A DNA stretch of 10,616 nt from Lentisphaeria bacterium (GTDB lineage: Bacteria > Verrucomicrobiota > Lentisphaeria > JABSQK01 > UBA12247). The notes under the pieces are model-generated. The model did not search any database, was not told where the DNA came from, and saw only the letters and a list, made by a program, of their open reading frames with translations. The position numbers and the translations under genes are program-made. Numbering within the stretch: position 1 is the stretch's first letter; every line of letters starts with the position of its first letter. Positions 1-7,148 of the stretch are shown here, piece after piece. The stretch lies in the NCBI GenBank assembly GCA_003477185.1, contig DMTJ01000296.1, positions 1 through 10,616 on the forward strand. The letters run 5' to 3'.

Positions 1-3
1 TAG

Positions 4-549
4 CTCGTCTGCTCGTTCCTGCCCAGTTGCGGAAAAGCCACTCGCCGCATTGGTAGCGCCGGTTTCACTTTTCCAACCAACTCAAGTGCCACACTCAGTG
101 ATGCAGCCTCGAATCATCTTGGCAACATTGCTGCCTATGCCCTGCCTTCGGACCGAAAAATCTACTTCATGCCAGAAGGCCCTTGACGGGGCATTTCAGA
201 TCGTTCGCCAGCGCCTCAGCTCTGATGTCTCCGACCAAACAGGATCGAATCCCCTGGAAGTTATGCTAGTTCTGGATGACGACAACGACGATGCCTTGCT
301 CTTCTTTCCGCGGCGAAGGAGAGCCTGCCGATCGAACCGCCAGAAACCGCTGTCGCTAACGACGGCAAGGCGTACGCAAGCTTTGTGGCAAAGCTAGGCA
401 CCAATTTTTTGAAGAAGAAGGATGCGAAGTCGAACAGCCGTGGCCTGCTGTTTATGGCAACAGCTGAACTCATCAATCCGATCAACAAGCAAGCGCGTCT
501 TACCTTGATGCGGGCAGAAAGGGCGGACGTGGATGCTTCCCTTGAGTAA
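4..549 (+). pseudogene. Decayed protein gene with two frameshifts, family unknown
   Basis: Three stretches read like one protein split across two frames. Frame 1 (4 to about 180) gives a normal-looking sequence ending DRKIYFMPEG before TGA at 184-186. Frame 2 (about 182-300) continues with DGAFQIVRQRL and VMLVLDDDNDDA. Frame 1 resumes (about 301-549) with SFVAKLGTNFLKKKDAKS and TAELINPINKQARL, ending in TAA at 547-549. The last stretch has a strong G/C preference at third codon positions, as real plus-strand coding would. The two shifts cancel, so frame 1 is restored after about 120 bases. The true 5' end is unknown; TAG at 1-3 is in frame 1, so any upstream part must be in another frame or outside the window. 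I do not recognise the family. Alternatives are assembly or sequencing errors in an intact gene, or chance open frames. An overlapping minus-strand frame (261-677) is judged a shadow. Confidence 0.45.
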
Positions 550-826
550 CCGCTCAGCCTAGACAATGGTTCCGCAGGCGAGGCAAGAACAGGAAAACGC
601 CCTAGCAGCACGAGTTCAGGGAGTAGCAAGGTCACTGAGAAGAAGACCTCAACAAAAGAAATCGTAAGTATTACCACAGCACTTCGTATGAAGGCAACCG
701 ATTTTCCGTGTCACGACTGTCTCCAGAGGTCAATGCTTTGGCCGAGTGGTCTTGCCCCCCAAAAAGGACATCAGTTGGAGCCGGCAGCTAAGAAGGAAGT
801 GATGCGCTTTCGCCATCCGCTGGCGG
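550..826 (+). other. Non-coding or decayed tail of the upstream remnant
   Basis: After the TAA at 547-549, frame 1 stays open to a TGA at about 841 and begins with a Ser/Thr/Lys-rich run (SSTSSGSSKVTEKKTSTKEI). Frame 3, open from 639 to the TAA at 789-791, contains a better protein-like stretch, SYEGNRFSVSRLSPEVNALAEW. This suggests the decayed gene once continued through here and has collected a stop and another frameshift. No start codon with a ribosome binding site was found, and no RNA gene. Support is weak because the codon bias is poorer than upstream. Confidence 0.2.
811..825. repeat. Small hairpin just after the oxidoreductase stop codon
   Basis: CGCCA (811-815) and TGGCG (821-825) form a perfect 5-bp stem with a 5-base loop, 1 base past the end of the minus-strand oxidoreductase gene. 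On the minus strand it is followed by GAAAGCGC, not a T-run, so it is not a standard intrinsic terminator. It could stabilise the 3' end or be chance. Confidence 0.2.
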
Positions 827-1981
827 CTAGAACGAATTGCTGAAGTCGGTTGCCACTTCAGCTGGATCTGCGCTCTTCACGTATCTGGAAGTCGCGATAC
901 GGGACTCAAGTAACTCCGCGTATTTCGCGGCATCCAATGGAAGTTGCACAGTGTCGTTGATCGCGGCTGAGTAGAGCATCGTATTCCCCAGCTCCACAGA
1001 CGCCTTTCCTTCAACTGCGGGTGCCAGCAACGGCTCCCCGTGGAGGATCGCTGCCGCAAAATTTTTCATGATGCCGGTGTGCTGCTCCCCTGTTCCCTCG
1101 ATGATCACCGGCACGGTCTCTGTCGAAGGCTTTTCAAACCCCTTACTCGATGTCCGAGAGTGCTCGCTGACCGACGTCTCACATTTGCGCCAGGTCACTT
1201 TTCCGTGCTCAATCACGACGGTTCCAAGGTCCCCCACCACTTCCAGGCGATTCGCGCCAGGGGCCTCGCCTGTGGTCGTGATAAACACGCCGGTACAGCC
1301 ATTCTCATATTCCATGTAGGCCGTGACGTTGTCTTCTACCTCAATGTCGTGAAATTGGCCAAGCTTACAGAAGGCGCGCACCGAGCTCGGCATCCCAAAC
1401 AGCCACTGCCACAGGTCCAACTGATGCGGGCACTGGTTTACCAGCACCCCACCACCCTCGCCCCGCCAGGTAGCACGCCAGTCGCCCGATTGATAGTAAG
1501 ATTCAGTGCGAAACCAACCAGTCATGATCCAGTTGATCCGCTGCAGCGGGCCAAGCTCGCCACCCTCGATTCGCTCGCGCAGCCACTGATAGCTGGGATC
1601 TGTCCGCTGATTAAACATTGCCGAAAATACCACGGCAGGATCGGTATGCGCAGCGATCAACTTCTCGCAGTCTGCCTTATGCACGCAGATCGGCTTCTCG
1701 ACCAGCAGATGCAGGCCGGCCTCCAATACTTGAATGCCGATGGTAGTGTGAGCGTAATGAGGTGTGGCGACCATGACGGCGTCTACCGTGCCGGAGGTCA
1801 ATAGCGCTTCAGCGCTGGTAAAAGTGGGCAGCTGATGCTCTACAAACGCCTCAAACCGCTTCGGGTTAATATCGCACAATGCGGAAAGGGTGAGACCGGG
1901 GACCTTGCCCTCGAGAACCTGGCGCGCGTGATTGCCGCCCATATTGCCAGTGCCGACAATGCCTAACCGGACGGAATCCAT
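827..1981 (-). CDS. Gfo/Idh/MocA family NAD(P)-dependent oxidoreductase
   Basis: The 384-residue product has the full two-domain layout of the family. An N-terminal Rossmann fold opens with LGIVGTGNMGGNHA (residues 6-19), has an acidic end to the second strand (ALCDINPKR, 34-42), VATPHYAH (71-78) and the EKP motif (95-97) whose Lys is catalytic in family members. The C-terminal alpha/beta domain carries GGGVLVNQCPHQLDLWQWLFG-type sequence (177-197) with candidate catalytic His186 and Asp189, and LEVVGDLGTVVI (246-257). Such enzymes oxidise or reduce sugars, inositols or sugar derivatives in the cytoplasm; the substrate cannot be told from sequence. The ATG at 1981 is chosen because the Rossmann fold begins five residues later; the frame is open further upstream, but that overlaps the SUMF1 gene. 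AAAGAG lies 6 bases before the start. It is the second gene of an operon, 52 bases after the SUMF1 gene, so the two are probably co-transcribed. Confidence 0.93.
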   Translation of the reverse strand: MDSVRLGIVGTGNMGGNHARQVLEGKVPGLTLSALCDINPKRFEAFVEHQLPTFTSAEALLTSGTVDAVMVATPHYAHTTIGIQVLEAGLHLLVEKPICVHKADCEKLIAAHTDPAVVFSAMFNQRTDPSYQWLRERIEGGELGPLQRINWIMTGWFRTESYYQSGDWRATWRGEGGGVLVNQCPHQLDLWQWLFGMPSSVRAFCKLGQFHDIEVEDNVTAYMEYENGCTGVFITTTGEAPGANRLEVVGDLGTVVIEHGKVTWRKCETSVSEHSRTSSKGFEKPSTETVPVIIEGTGEQHTGIMKNFAAAILHGEPLLAPAVEGKASVELGNTMLYSAAINDTVQLPLDAAKYAELLESRIATSRYVKSADPAEVATDFSNSF

Positions 1982-2033
1982 GGAGGTCTCTTTATCTGCG
2001 ATCGTTGAACAGAAACCGGCGCTGCCGGATGAC

Positions 2034-3317
2034 TTACCAGGTAGGCACAAGCGAGACTCGAAATCCAAGATCCTGGCTGAGAAAATCTGGCGTGTTGTTC
2101 TTGCGGCTTGACGCCACACAGTCGCGAGCCTGATCAAACCAGCTGCCGCCACGAAACACGCGGTACATCTGGATCGTAGATCCAACCGGGTCCACCGCTT
2201 TGGTCTCATAATTTCCATACCAATCCAGACACCACTCGTAAACATTGCCATGCATGTCATAGAGCCCCCAGGCGTTCCCGATCTTACGGCCTACGACGCG
2301 ATGCCCGCGATTCTCAGGGTCCATGCAGTTTGCGACGTACCAGCCGAGTGGCTCTAAAGCCGGATCCGCATCGTTGGCCTTCGCGGAACAATCGGTGCCT
2401 TGTGGGCGCGGCAGGTGAAAGTCTTTGCTCGTGCCAGCACGGCAGGCATACTCCCACTGCGCTTCTGTCGGCAGGTCAAACGGCAGCGAAGCACTGCTGT
2501 TGGGAATCCGGGCCTTGGCCCGAAGCACCCCCATGAAACTCACGACTGCCGGATGGCCGCTGGGCCAGGTGCCGCCTCGAATCAAATTCCAGTCCACCGA
2601 GTCCACCGGGCGCATCTCACCGGCGTGCTTCGCCGGGGTCGAGCCCATCACACGCTCCCACTGCCGCTGCGTGACCTCATAGACGCCCATGTAGTAATCT
2701 TTCGACAAGACCACGTTGTGCGCAGGTGCCTTAAGCTGCGTCTCCGCATCGTCGTCGCCCATGATAAAACGGCCCTTCGCCATACGACGCAGCACGATTT
2801 TGGTCTTGCGATACTCATCATTTCCGCCCAGATCCGGTGGGGCTGAGTTGTATGCAATAACCGGGTATGCCCGCGCATCCGGGCCTTCTGCCACGTCTAC
2901 GACCAAGTACATGCGGTCATCCGCCACCAGTCGCAACTTCAACTGCGTGGCATGCTGATTTGGCCAGTCGGCACCAGCCAGCCAGCTAATCTCGCCAGCT
3001 GTCCATTCCTTGCCCCCTCTGACCATCAGGTCACCATTCAAGGTCGCCACGGGAACTTTGATGAACTCGGCACCATTGTTGCCGGAGACTTCGAGGCCGA
3101 TGGCCATCTGAGCACCACGCGCGTCTCGAAACTCAAACGCGATCGTTACCAGAGTTTCCTCGCCGATGCCATCCGAGGTGACCTCGATGATCCTAAGTTT
3201 CATGGGCACACTTCGCGTGCTGAGGGTAATCGGATGCCACGGGCTCTGCATGGCACCAGCCAAAACGGAATTTGCCACCAAAATCAGCAGCAGGCCGGAG
3301 AGAATCGCTCTATTCAT
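2034..3317 (-). CDS. Exported SUMF1/formylglycine-generating-enzyme-like protein
   Basis: 427 residues. A signal peptide is visible (hydrophobic run at about 5-18, likely cleavage after VLA at 18-20), which fixes the start at 3317 despite a longer open frame; the ribosome site is weak. Residues about 25-165 form a beta-rich region I cannot assign. Residues about 175-425 are a SUMF1 (FGE-sulfatase) domain: GRFIMGDDDAE (182-192), YYMGVYEVTQRQWERVMG (208-225), RPVDSVDW (236-243), FDLPTEAQWEYACRAGT (280-296), GLYDMHGNVYEWCLDW (351-366), YRVFRGGSW (385-393), DLGFRV (416-421). True FGEs use two cysteines after the GGS motif; here the first position is Asp395 and only Cys400 remains, so classical copper-dependent formylglycine formation is unlikely. 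Many bacterial SUMF1-domain proteins are of this kind, and their roles are mostly unknown. First gene of an operon with the oxidoreductase; divergent from the RNA methyltransferase across 222 bases. Confidence 0.92.
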   Translation of the reverse strand: MNRAILSGLLLILVANSVLAGAMQSPWHPITLSTRSVPMKLRIIEVTSDGIGEETLVTIAFEFRDARGAQMAIGLEVSGNNGAEFIKVPVATLNGDLMVRGGKEWTAGEISWLAGADWPNQHATQLKLRLVADDRMYLVVDVAEGPDARAYPVIAYNSAPPDLGGNDEYRKTKIVLRRMAKGRFIMGDDDAETQLKAPAHNVVLSKDYYMGVYEVTQRQWERVMGSTPAKHAGEMRPVDSVDWNLIRGGTWPSGHPAVVSFMGVLRAKARIPNSSASLPFDLPTEAQWEYACRAGTSKDFHLPRPQGTDCSAKANDADPALEPLGWYVANCMDPENRGHRVVGRKIGNAWGLYDMHGNVYEWCLDWYGNYETKAVDPVGSTIQMYRVFRGGSWFDQARDCVASSRKNNTPDFLSQDLGFRVSLVPTW

Positions 3318-3539
3318 TAGAATCCCAAAATCGTCTCGTCGGGTGGAAAGCAGTAATATGCCCTGCGCCCTGCGTGCGGCAACCCCACAACCGCCTATCA
3401 CCAGCGAATGGTATCGATTTTCTTCTGGGGGCGAACTCAATTCCAGCAGCAACGCCGTGTCTCCCCGTAAAACTGAAGCGCAATTCCGGCGCGCCACGCT
3501 ACCCGTCCCGGCACCAAGCACACACCCAAGGACCGGTAC
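3318..3539. promoter_or_regulatory. Divergent intergenic region, promoters expected
   Basis: 222 bases separate the divergent starts of the SUMF1 and RNA methyltransferase genes, so both promoters should lie here. I see no convincing -35/-10 pair on either strand and no operator-like dyad. The call rests on gene orientation. Confidence 0.3.
3528..3532 (+). promoter_or_regulatory. Shine-Dalgarno site of the RNA methyltransferase gene
   Basis: AAGGA followed by a 7-base spacer and ATG at 3540. It fixes the start of the RNA methyltransferase. Confidence 0.7.
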
Positions 3540-4781
3540 ATGCCAGAGAACGAGACAGCAGTCGGCGACGAACTGGAGCTGACCATTGCGGACATTGCAT
3601 TCGGCGGCGACGGCGTCGGACGCACCTCCGACGGCCTGAGCGTTTTTGTACCCTTTACCGCTGTTGGCGAAAAGGTTCGTGTACGCATCACCCAGCGCAA
3701 GAAGCGATTTGCTCGCGGCGAAATTGTGGATCTGCTCAAGAACTCACCAGAGCGTCGCAAGCCCAGCTGCATGCACTTCGGCACCTGCGGCGGCTGCGAC
3801 TACCAGCACCTGAGCTACGAGGCGGAAATCACTGCGAAGTCCGCACAGCTCACTGCGCTCATCGCGCGCATCGGCCATGTATCTGCGGAATTCGCAATCG
3901 CGCCGATCGTCCCGTCGCCCCAGCCGCTTGGCTACCGGAACAAGCTCGTGCTCCAGCAGTGTAAGCCCTATCCCGAGAGCGGCCCGGGCTTCGGCTACGT
4001 CGGCCGCGATAAGCGTACCGTATTGCCCATCGGTGCCTGCCCTCTCGCTTCGGAAGGCATCAACGCTCGCTTGGCGAACACCTATCTGCAGCCCGACGAA
4101 CGTACCCGCATGGAGAAACACAAGCGGGTCACAATCCGCGAGGACGCCACCAAGCGCGTCTACTTATCCACCGGGCCGACGCGCAAGCCACGAAAGGTGA
4201 AGGAGCGCGCACTCGACCGAGAGCTAATGCTGCCGCTCGAAAACTTTTGGCAGGTCAACCCCACAATGTTTCACCGCATTCTGGTGCACATTAAAGAGTT
4301 GGTCATCCAACGCAAGCCGACCACCCTGCTTGATCTCTACTGCGGGTCCGGCGCATTCGCTCTCGCGCTGGCCGATCTGGTCCGTCATGTCTGTGGTGTC
4401 GAAAGCCATAGTGCTGCAGTCGGCGCAGCCCGAGCGTGCGCCACACGTTTTGCCCTCGACCACTGCACCTTCATTCACGGTAAGACCGAGGACATCCTCG
4501 ATGACGTCCTAACCGCGACTCCCGAGCTCCAGACGTCCTTTGCGATTCTCGATCCACCGCGGGCGGGCTGTCAACCGGGCACCATCGACGCGTTGCGCGC
4601 CTCTCCTGTGGCCACCCTCGCCTATGTCGCCTGCGACGCCGCCAGATTGGCCCGGGACCTGAATCTCCTCTGTGCAGATGGCATCTACACAATCGATTCA
4701 GTGGGACTCTTCGATATGTTTCCACGTACCGCCCATTTCGAATCGGTTGCCATTCTTACCGGGCACCCCTCCGGCGACTAA
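3540..4781 (+). CDS. Class I SAM-dependent RNA uracil-5-methyltransferase (TrmA/RlmC/RlmD family)
   Basis: 413 residues, near the usual length of RlmD-type enzymes, which methylate C5 of a uridine in 23S rRNA (TrmA acts on tRNA U54). Domains in order: TRAM RNA-binding domain (about 10-70, with AFGGDGVGR at 20-28); iron-sulfur cluster cysteines 77, 83, 86 (CMHFGTCGGC) and 167 (IGACPL); central RNA-binding region; FWQVNP (236-241), the SAM-pocket motif; DLYCGSGAFALAL (265-277), SAM motif I; DPPRAGC (338-344); VACDAARLARDL (363-374) with the catalytic nucleophile Cys365; and the C-terminal RTAHFES with the catalytic Glu401. All key residues are present, so the enzyme should be active. A Shine-Dalgarno site sits 7 bases ahead of the ATG. 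Presence of the TRAM domain and cluster points to an rRNA enzyme of RlmD/RlmCD type rather than TrmA, but the exact uridine cannot be read from sequence. It seems transcribed alone. Confidence 0.95.
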   Translation: MPENETAVGDELELTIADIAFGGDGVGRTSDGLSVFVPFTAVGEKVRVRITQRKKRFARGEIVDLLKNSPERRKPSCMHFGTCGGCDYQHLSYEAEITAKSAQLTALIARIGHVSAEFAIAPIVPSPQPLGYRNKLVLQQCKPYPESGPGFGYVGRDKRTVLPIGACPLASEGINARLANTYLQPDERTRMEKHKRVTIREDATKRVYLSTGPTRKPRKVKERALDRELMLPLENFWQVNPTMFHRILVHIKELVIQRKPTTLLDLYCGSGAFALALADLVRHVCGVESHSAAVGAARACATRFALDHCTFIHGKTEDILDDVLTATPELQTSFAILDPPRAGCQPGTIDALRASPVATLAYVACDAARLARDLNLLCADGIYTIDSVGLFDMFPRTAHFESVAILTGHPSGD

Positions 4782-5287
4782 ACGGGCTCAGCCTGTGTCA
4801 ATCGGCAAAAAACGCTACCTCAGGGCGCCCTCATAAAATACGTGGCGGCTCGGGTGGATGTAGGGTCCGCGCTGGCGGCACAGCAGCGAGCGGGCGCACC
4901 CTATCGTATGCCCCGAGCACAGCAACGCAGCCAGGGAGCAAAAGGGCCGCAACCCTCCGGGCCGGGGCGGCGAATGGCCATCTGCGGCGTTCCGGCTCGC
5001 ACAAGTAGCTGCAGGGACGCGTAGCTCCGCGCGCCTGGCATCTAACCATGCGGCGCTCCCGCCGAAATGTAACCTTCATTCCGCGTGCCCTTAGCGGCCG
5101 GGGCACGTCCGCGGATTTCCCGAGCCGTCTTGCTGCCGTGACTTCCTTGCTTTTCGTTGGTGTACTCTCACTCGCCAACTAATGACACACCACAGCTAGG
5201 GCGGGCAGGCCGCACCTATCGCTGACAAACTGGGTCCACACAGTCGGACAAATGCGCTGACTGGCAGTACAGTTCCGTCACCTACTC
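4782..5287. other. Gene-poor GC-rich spacer with a hairpin-bearing core
   Basis: No convincing gene. The stretch at about 4840-5130 is very GC-rich, with runs such as GGGCCGGGGCGGCG, unlike the AT-rich spacer at 9002-9240. It holds an imperfect hairpin, GGGCGCAC (4892-4899) with loop CCTATC and GTATGCCC (4906-4913), with one mismatch and one G-T pair, and a 10-base palindrome AGGGCGCCCT (4822-4831). A 44-codon frame at 5048-5182 ends in a hydrophobic stretch (LAAVTSLLFVGVLSLA) but has no ribosome site. It may be a repeat-type intergenic element, a structured RNA, or simply unconstrained DNA. Confidence 0.3.
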
Positions 5288-5296
5288 ATGGATATC

Positions 5297-5301
5297 AAGG
5301 A
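5297..5301 (+). promoter_or_regulatory. Shine-Dalgarno site deciding the dehydrogenase start
   Basis: AAGGA lies 7 bases before ATG at 5309. The earlier in-frame ATG at 5288 has no purine-rich site before it, so 5309 is preferred. Confidence 0.65.
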
Positions 5302-5308
5302 TTTTCCC

Positions 5309-7060
5309 ATGCCCACTCGATCAGAACGTGCCAGCGAACTCCTAGCGGCCAGTCGTAGCCCTCACGCGGGCGTCTTCATTACTGCTCCTGAGACTCTGGA
5401 GCTTCTTGAGGATTCGCTGCCCGAAGCGGCCTACACGGACGGATCAACCATCACCGCCAGTCTCGGCAACTGCCGCTGCACCTCCGATGCCAAAGCCATC
5501 AAGCAGTTCACCGCCCATGCCCGCGTCCCCAGCGACGCCGCACAGATCGCCTTAGGCCACGAGTGCCTGCACATGATTCTGCAGGCTCCCGCAGCTAGCG
5601 GCCTCAAGCCCGGCGATCTCACGGTCATCACCCCCGGCCACGCGGCCCAGCCAGTCGACCCAAACACGATGAACCCAGCCGCAGACGGCGTCTTGGCTGC
5701 CATGGGCTACAGCTATCGCTATCTCGGCGGGCTTCGGACCTTCAACGCGATCCCCGCCAGCGCAGCCGACTGCGTGCGCGAAAATGGTTTTGGCAATTTG
5801 TACAGCAGCGTGCCGGATCACCCGCACGCCAGTTTGACAACGCTGGCGCATGCCGAACCATTCGCCTGTAATTACGGGACCAACGCCCACATCTTTTTCG
5901 AGGCCGGAGACGGCTCCTTTCGCTATGGCGTCCCGCCGCGGGCGAATGTCGCCTATCTAGGCGGGACAGCCCGCATGGCGATGGTCAACCTTACCATTGT
6001 CGCCAATGTTCCGGACGATGAATTGCCGCAGGTCGTATCGATCACCGGCAGCGCCAGCAAACTCCGCGATCTTGCGGAGTTCGCACTCATCCGCCGGTTG
6101 CGAGCCAAAGGCGTCGTCGTGCAACTCATTGATCGTCAATCCGACTCCATCGTCGAGCAGCTTACGCAGCACGGGCGTCCCGACGTGATCTGGACCAACT
6201 TTGCCGCCGCCGAGGTCTACGACCAGGCGGTCACTGCTATTGCCCCCGGAGGCAATATCAATAGCTATGCCGGTGCGGCTGACCCTGCGCTAGCCCTGCC
6301 AATGACGCTGACGGCAGCCCCGGCGTTTGCCGATCTCGCCGCAGAAGCACAGTCCCAAGTTCAAGCGATGCATCACAACCTGACGCCGAACGATCGCACG
6401 CGGCAACGCGGCCTGGCGACCACGCCCCGTGTTCGCCTGATTGGCTTTGACGCCGGCCGCGCCGAAGCCTATGCGGCTGCCATGCCAGCCGGCGCGATTA
6501 CCGACGAAGGGCCGTGGACCGACGTCTTTATTGCTGGCACCGGCGATGGTGCCGCGGCAGCCTATGCCGACGTCGAGCTACAGCTCGCTCGCAACGCCGC
6601 CGTCAACCTTGTCGACGGCGACTGCACCATCCAAATTCGCTCGCGCCACACCCACTACACCACGCGCCACCAGATCTGCGGCAGCAACGTACCGTGGACG
6701 ATGACCAACACCTCAGAGCCAGCAGCGGCGGACCTCGCGCGTCAGGCCATCGCTCCGATTGACTTTGATTGGATGGTTACCGGCGTTGTCGGTCTAAACG
6801 GGGCCGTCGACATGATGGAGAAAGTCGGTGCCAGCTCGCCTTTTGGCAGCTTCTTCGTGTTTAACGATCTGCCAAATCTGCCTTTTGTCGACGCAACGTC
6901 CGAGTCGTTTCGGGCAGCAGCAGCAGCAGCCTCGGGCCTCGATCGCGCAGCCCTGTCCGCAGCGGCCGACGCCTTGGATAGCCATGGAAATAGCTGGTGC
7001 CGCGCAGCAGAAGAGGCGCTCTACGAGGCCTACGGCGTGCCCTACCCGCTCGCTTTATAG
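5309..7060 (+). CDS. Long zinc-dependent medium-chain dehydrogenase (sorbose-1-phosphate reductase/polyol dehydrogenase-like) with duplicated NAD-binding half
   Basis: 583 residues from the ATG that follows AAGGA; medium-chain dehydrogenases are usually 340-420. The N-terminal GroES-like part shows a polyol-dehydrogenase zinc site: Cys57 in NCRCTSD (54-60), His84-Glu85 in LGHEC (82-86) and Glu183 in HAEPFAC (181-187). The usual four-cysteine structural zinc lobe is absent. A Rossmann part follows, YLGGTARMAM (216-225), VVSITGSASKLRDLAEFAL (242-260), DVIWTN (292-297) and GGNINSYAG (314-322). A second half-Rossmann then repeats the pattern: RVRLIGFDAGRAEAYAAAM (374-392), DVFIAGTGD (405-413), NAAVNLVDGD (429-438), before the usual C-terminal segment HYTTRHQICGSN (449-460) and GVVGLNGAVDMMEKVG (492-507). 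Overall order recalls SorE-type sugar-phosphate reductases, so oxidation or reduction of a sugar alcohol or its phosphate is plausible; substrate unknown. A short Ala run comes from a GCA repeat at about 6914-6930. Apparently a single-gene unit. Confidence 0.8.
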   Translation: MPTRSERASELLAASRSPHAGVFITAPETLELLEDSLPEAAYTDGSTITASLGNCRCTSDAKAIKQFTAHARVPSDAAQIALGHECLHMILQAPAASGLKPGDLTVITPGHAAQPVDPNTMNPAADGVLAAMGYSYRYLGGLRTFNAIPASAADCVRENGFGNLYSSVPDHPHASLTTLAHAEPFACNYGTNAHIFFEAGDGSFRYGVPPRANVAYLGGTARMAMVNLTIVANVPDDELPQVVSITGSASKLRDLAEFALIRRLRAKGVVVQLIDRQSDSIVEQLTQHGRPDVIWTNFAAAEVYDQAVTAIAPGGNINSYAGAADPALALPMTLTAAPAFADLAAEAQSQVQAMHHNLTPNDRTRQRGLATTPRVRLIGFDAGRAEAYAAAMPAGAITDEGPWTDVFIAGTGDGAAAAYADVELQLARNAAVNLVDGDCTIQIRSRHTHYTTRHQICGSNVPWTMTNTSEPAAADLARQAIAPIDFDWMVTGVVGLNGAVDMMEKVGASSPFGSFFVFNDLPNLPFVDATSESFRAAAAAASGLDRAALSAAADALDSHGNSWCRAAEEALYEAYGVPYPLAL

Positions 7061-7071
7061 TGTCATTTCTG

Positions 7072-7134
7072 CATAGGAAGGATCTCCGGGTCCGTCTCAC
7101 CACGTAGGGGGCGCGCACGGAAACGTGTCCTATG
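7072..7134. repeat. Nested inverted repeat between convergent genes
   Basis: CATAGGA (7072-7078) and TCCTATG (7128-7134) are perfect 7-bp arms. Inside them TCCGT (7091-7095) pairs with ACGGA (7117-7121), or alternatively CACGT (7101-7105) with ACGTG (7123-7127). It sits between the stop codons of the dehydrogenase and the facing glycosidase fragment, the place for a shared 3'-end structure. There is no T-run on either strand, so a terminator is not shown. Confidence 0.35.
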
Positions 7135-7148
7135 AACCGTCTTACCAA

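Noticed and set aside
261..677. Minus-strand open frame of 138 codons with a hydrophobic start
   Set aside because: Plus-strand reading of the same DNA has balanced charged residues and better third-position bias; the minus frame looks like its complement. Kept in mind as the alternative to the decayed gene.
1040..1804. Long plus-strand open frame of about 254 codons
   Set aside because: It lies fully inside the Gfo/Idh/MocA gene on the other strand, whose motifs are unmistakable; its own translation has no recognisable domain and odd composition.
1982..2260. N-terminal extension of the oxidoreductase by 93 codons
   Set aside because: It overlaps the 3' end of the SUMF1 gene and is not family-like; the Rossmann motif starts right after the ATG at 1981.
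3318..3521. N-terminal extension of the SUMF1 protein by 68 codons
   Set aside because: A clean signal peptide starts at 3317, which would be internal in the longer version.
3272..3964. Plus-strand open frame of about 230 codons
   Set aside because: It runs from the SUMF1 signal-peptide region across the divergent spacer into the RNA methyltransferase in a wrong frame, with a His/Arg/Pro-rich translation.
4822..4831. AGGGCGCCCT palindrome after the RNA methyltransferase gene as a terminator
   Set aside because: A 10-base palindrome leaves no room for a proper stem and loop, and no T-run follows.
4831..5178. Minus-strand open frame of 115 codons in the GC-rich spacer
   Set aside because: Arg/Pro-rich translation typical of GC-rich DNA without stops; no ribosome site and no motif.
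5048..5182. 44-codon plus-strand frame ending in a hydrophobic stretch
   Set aside because: No ribosome binding site and no context; could be a tiny membrane peptide but not supported.
6914..6930. GCA trinucleotide repeat
   Set aside because: Only five to six units, coding for a short Ala run in a surface-like linker of the dehydrogenase; ordinary in GC-rich genes.
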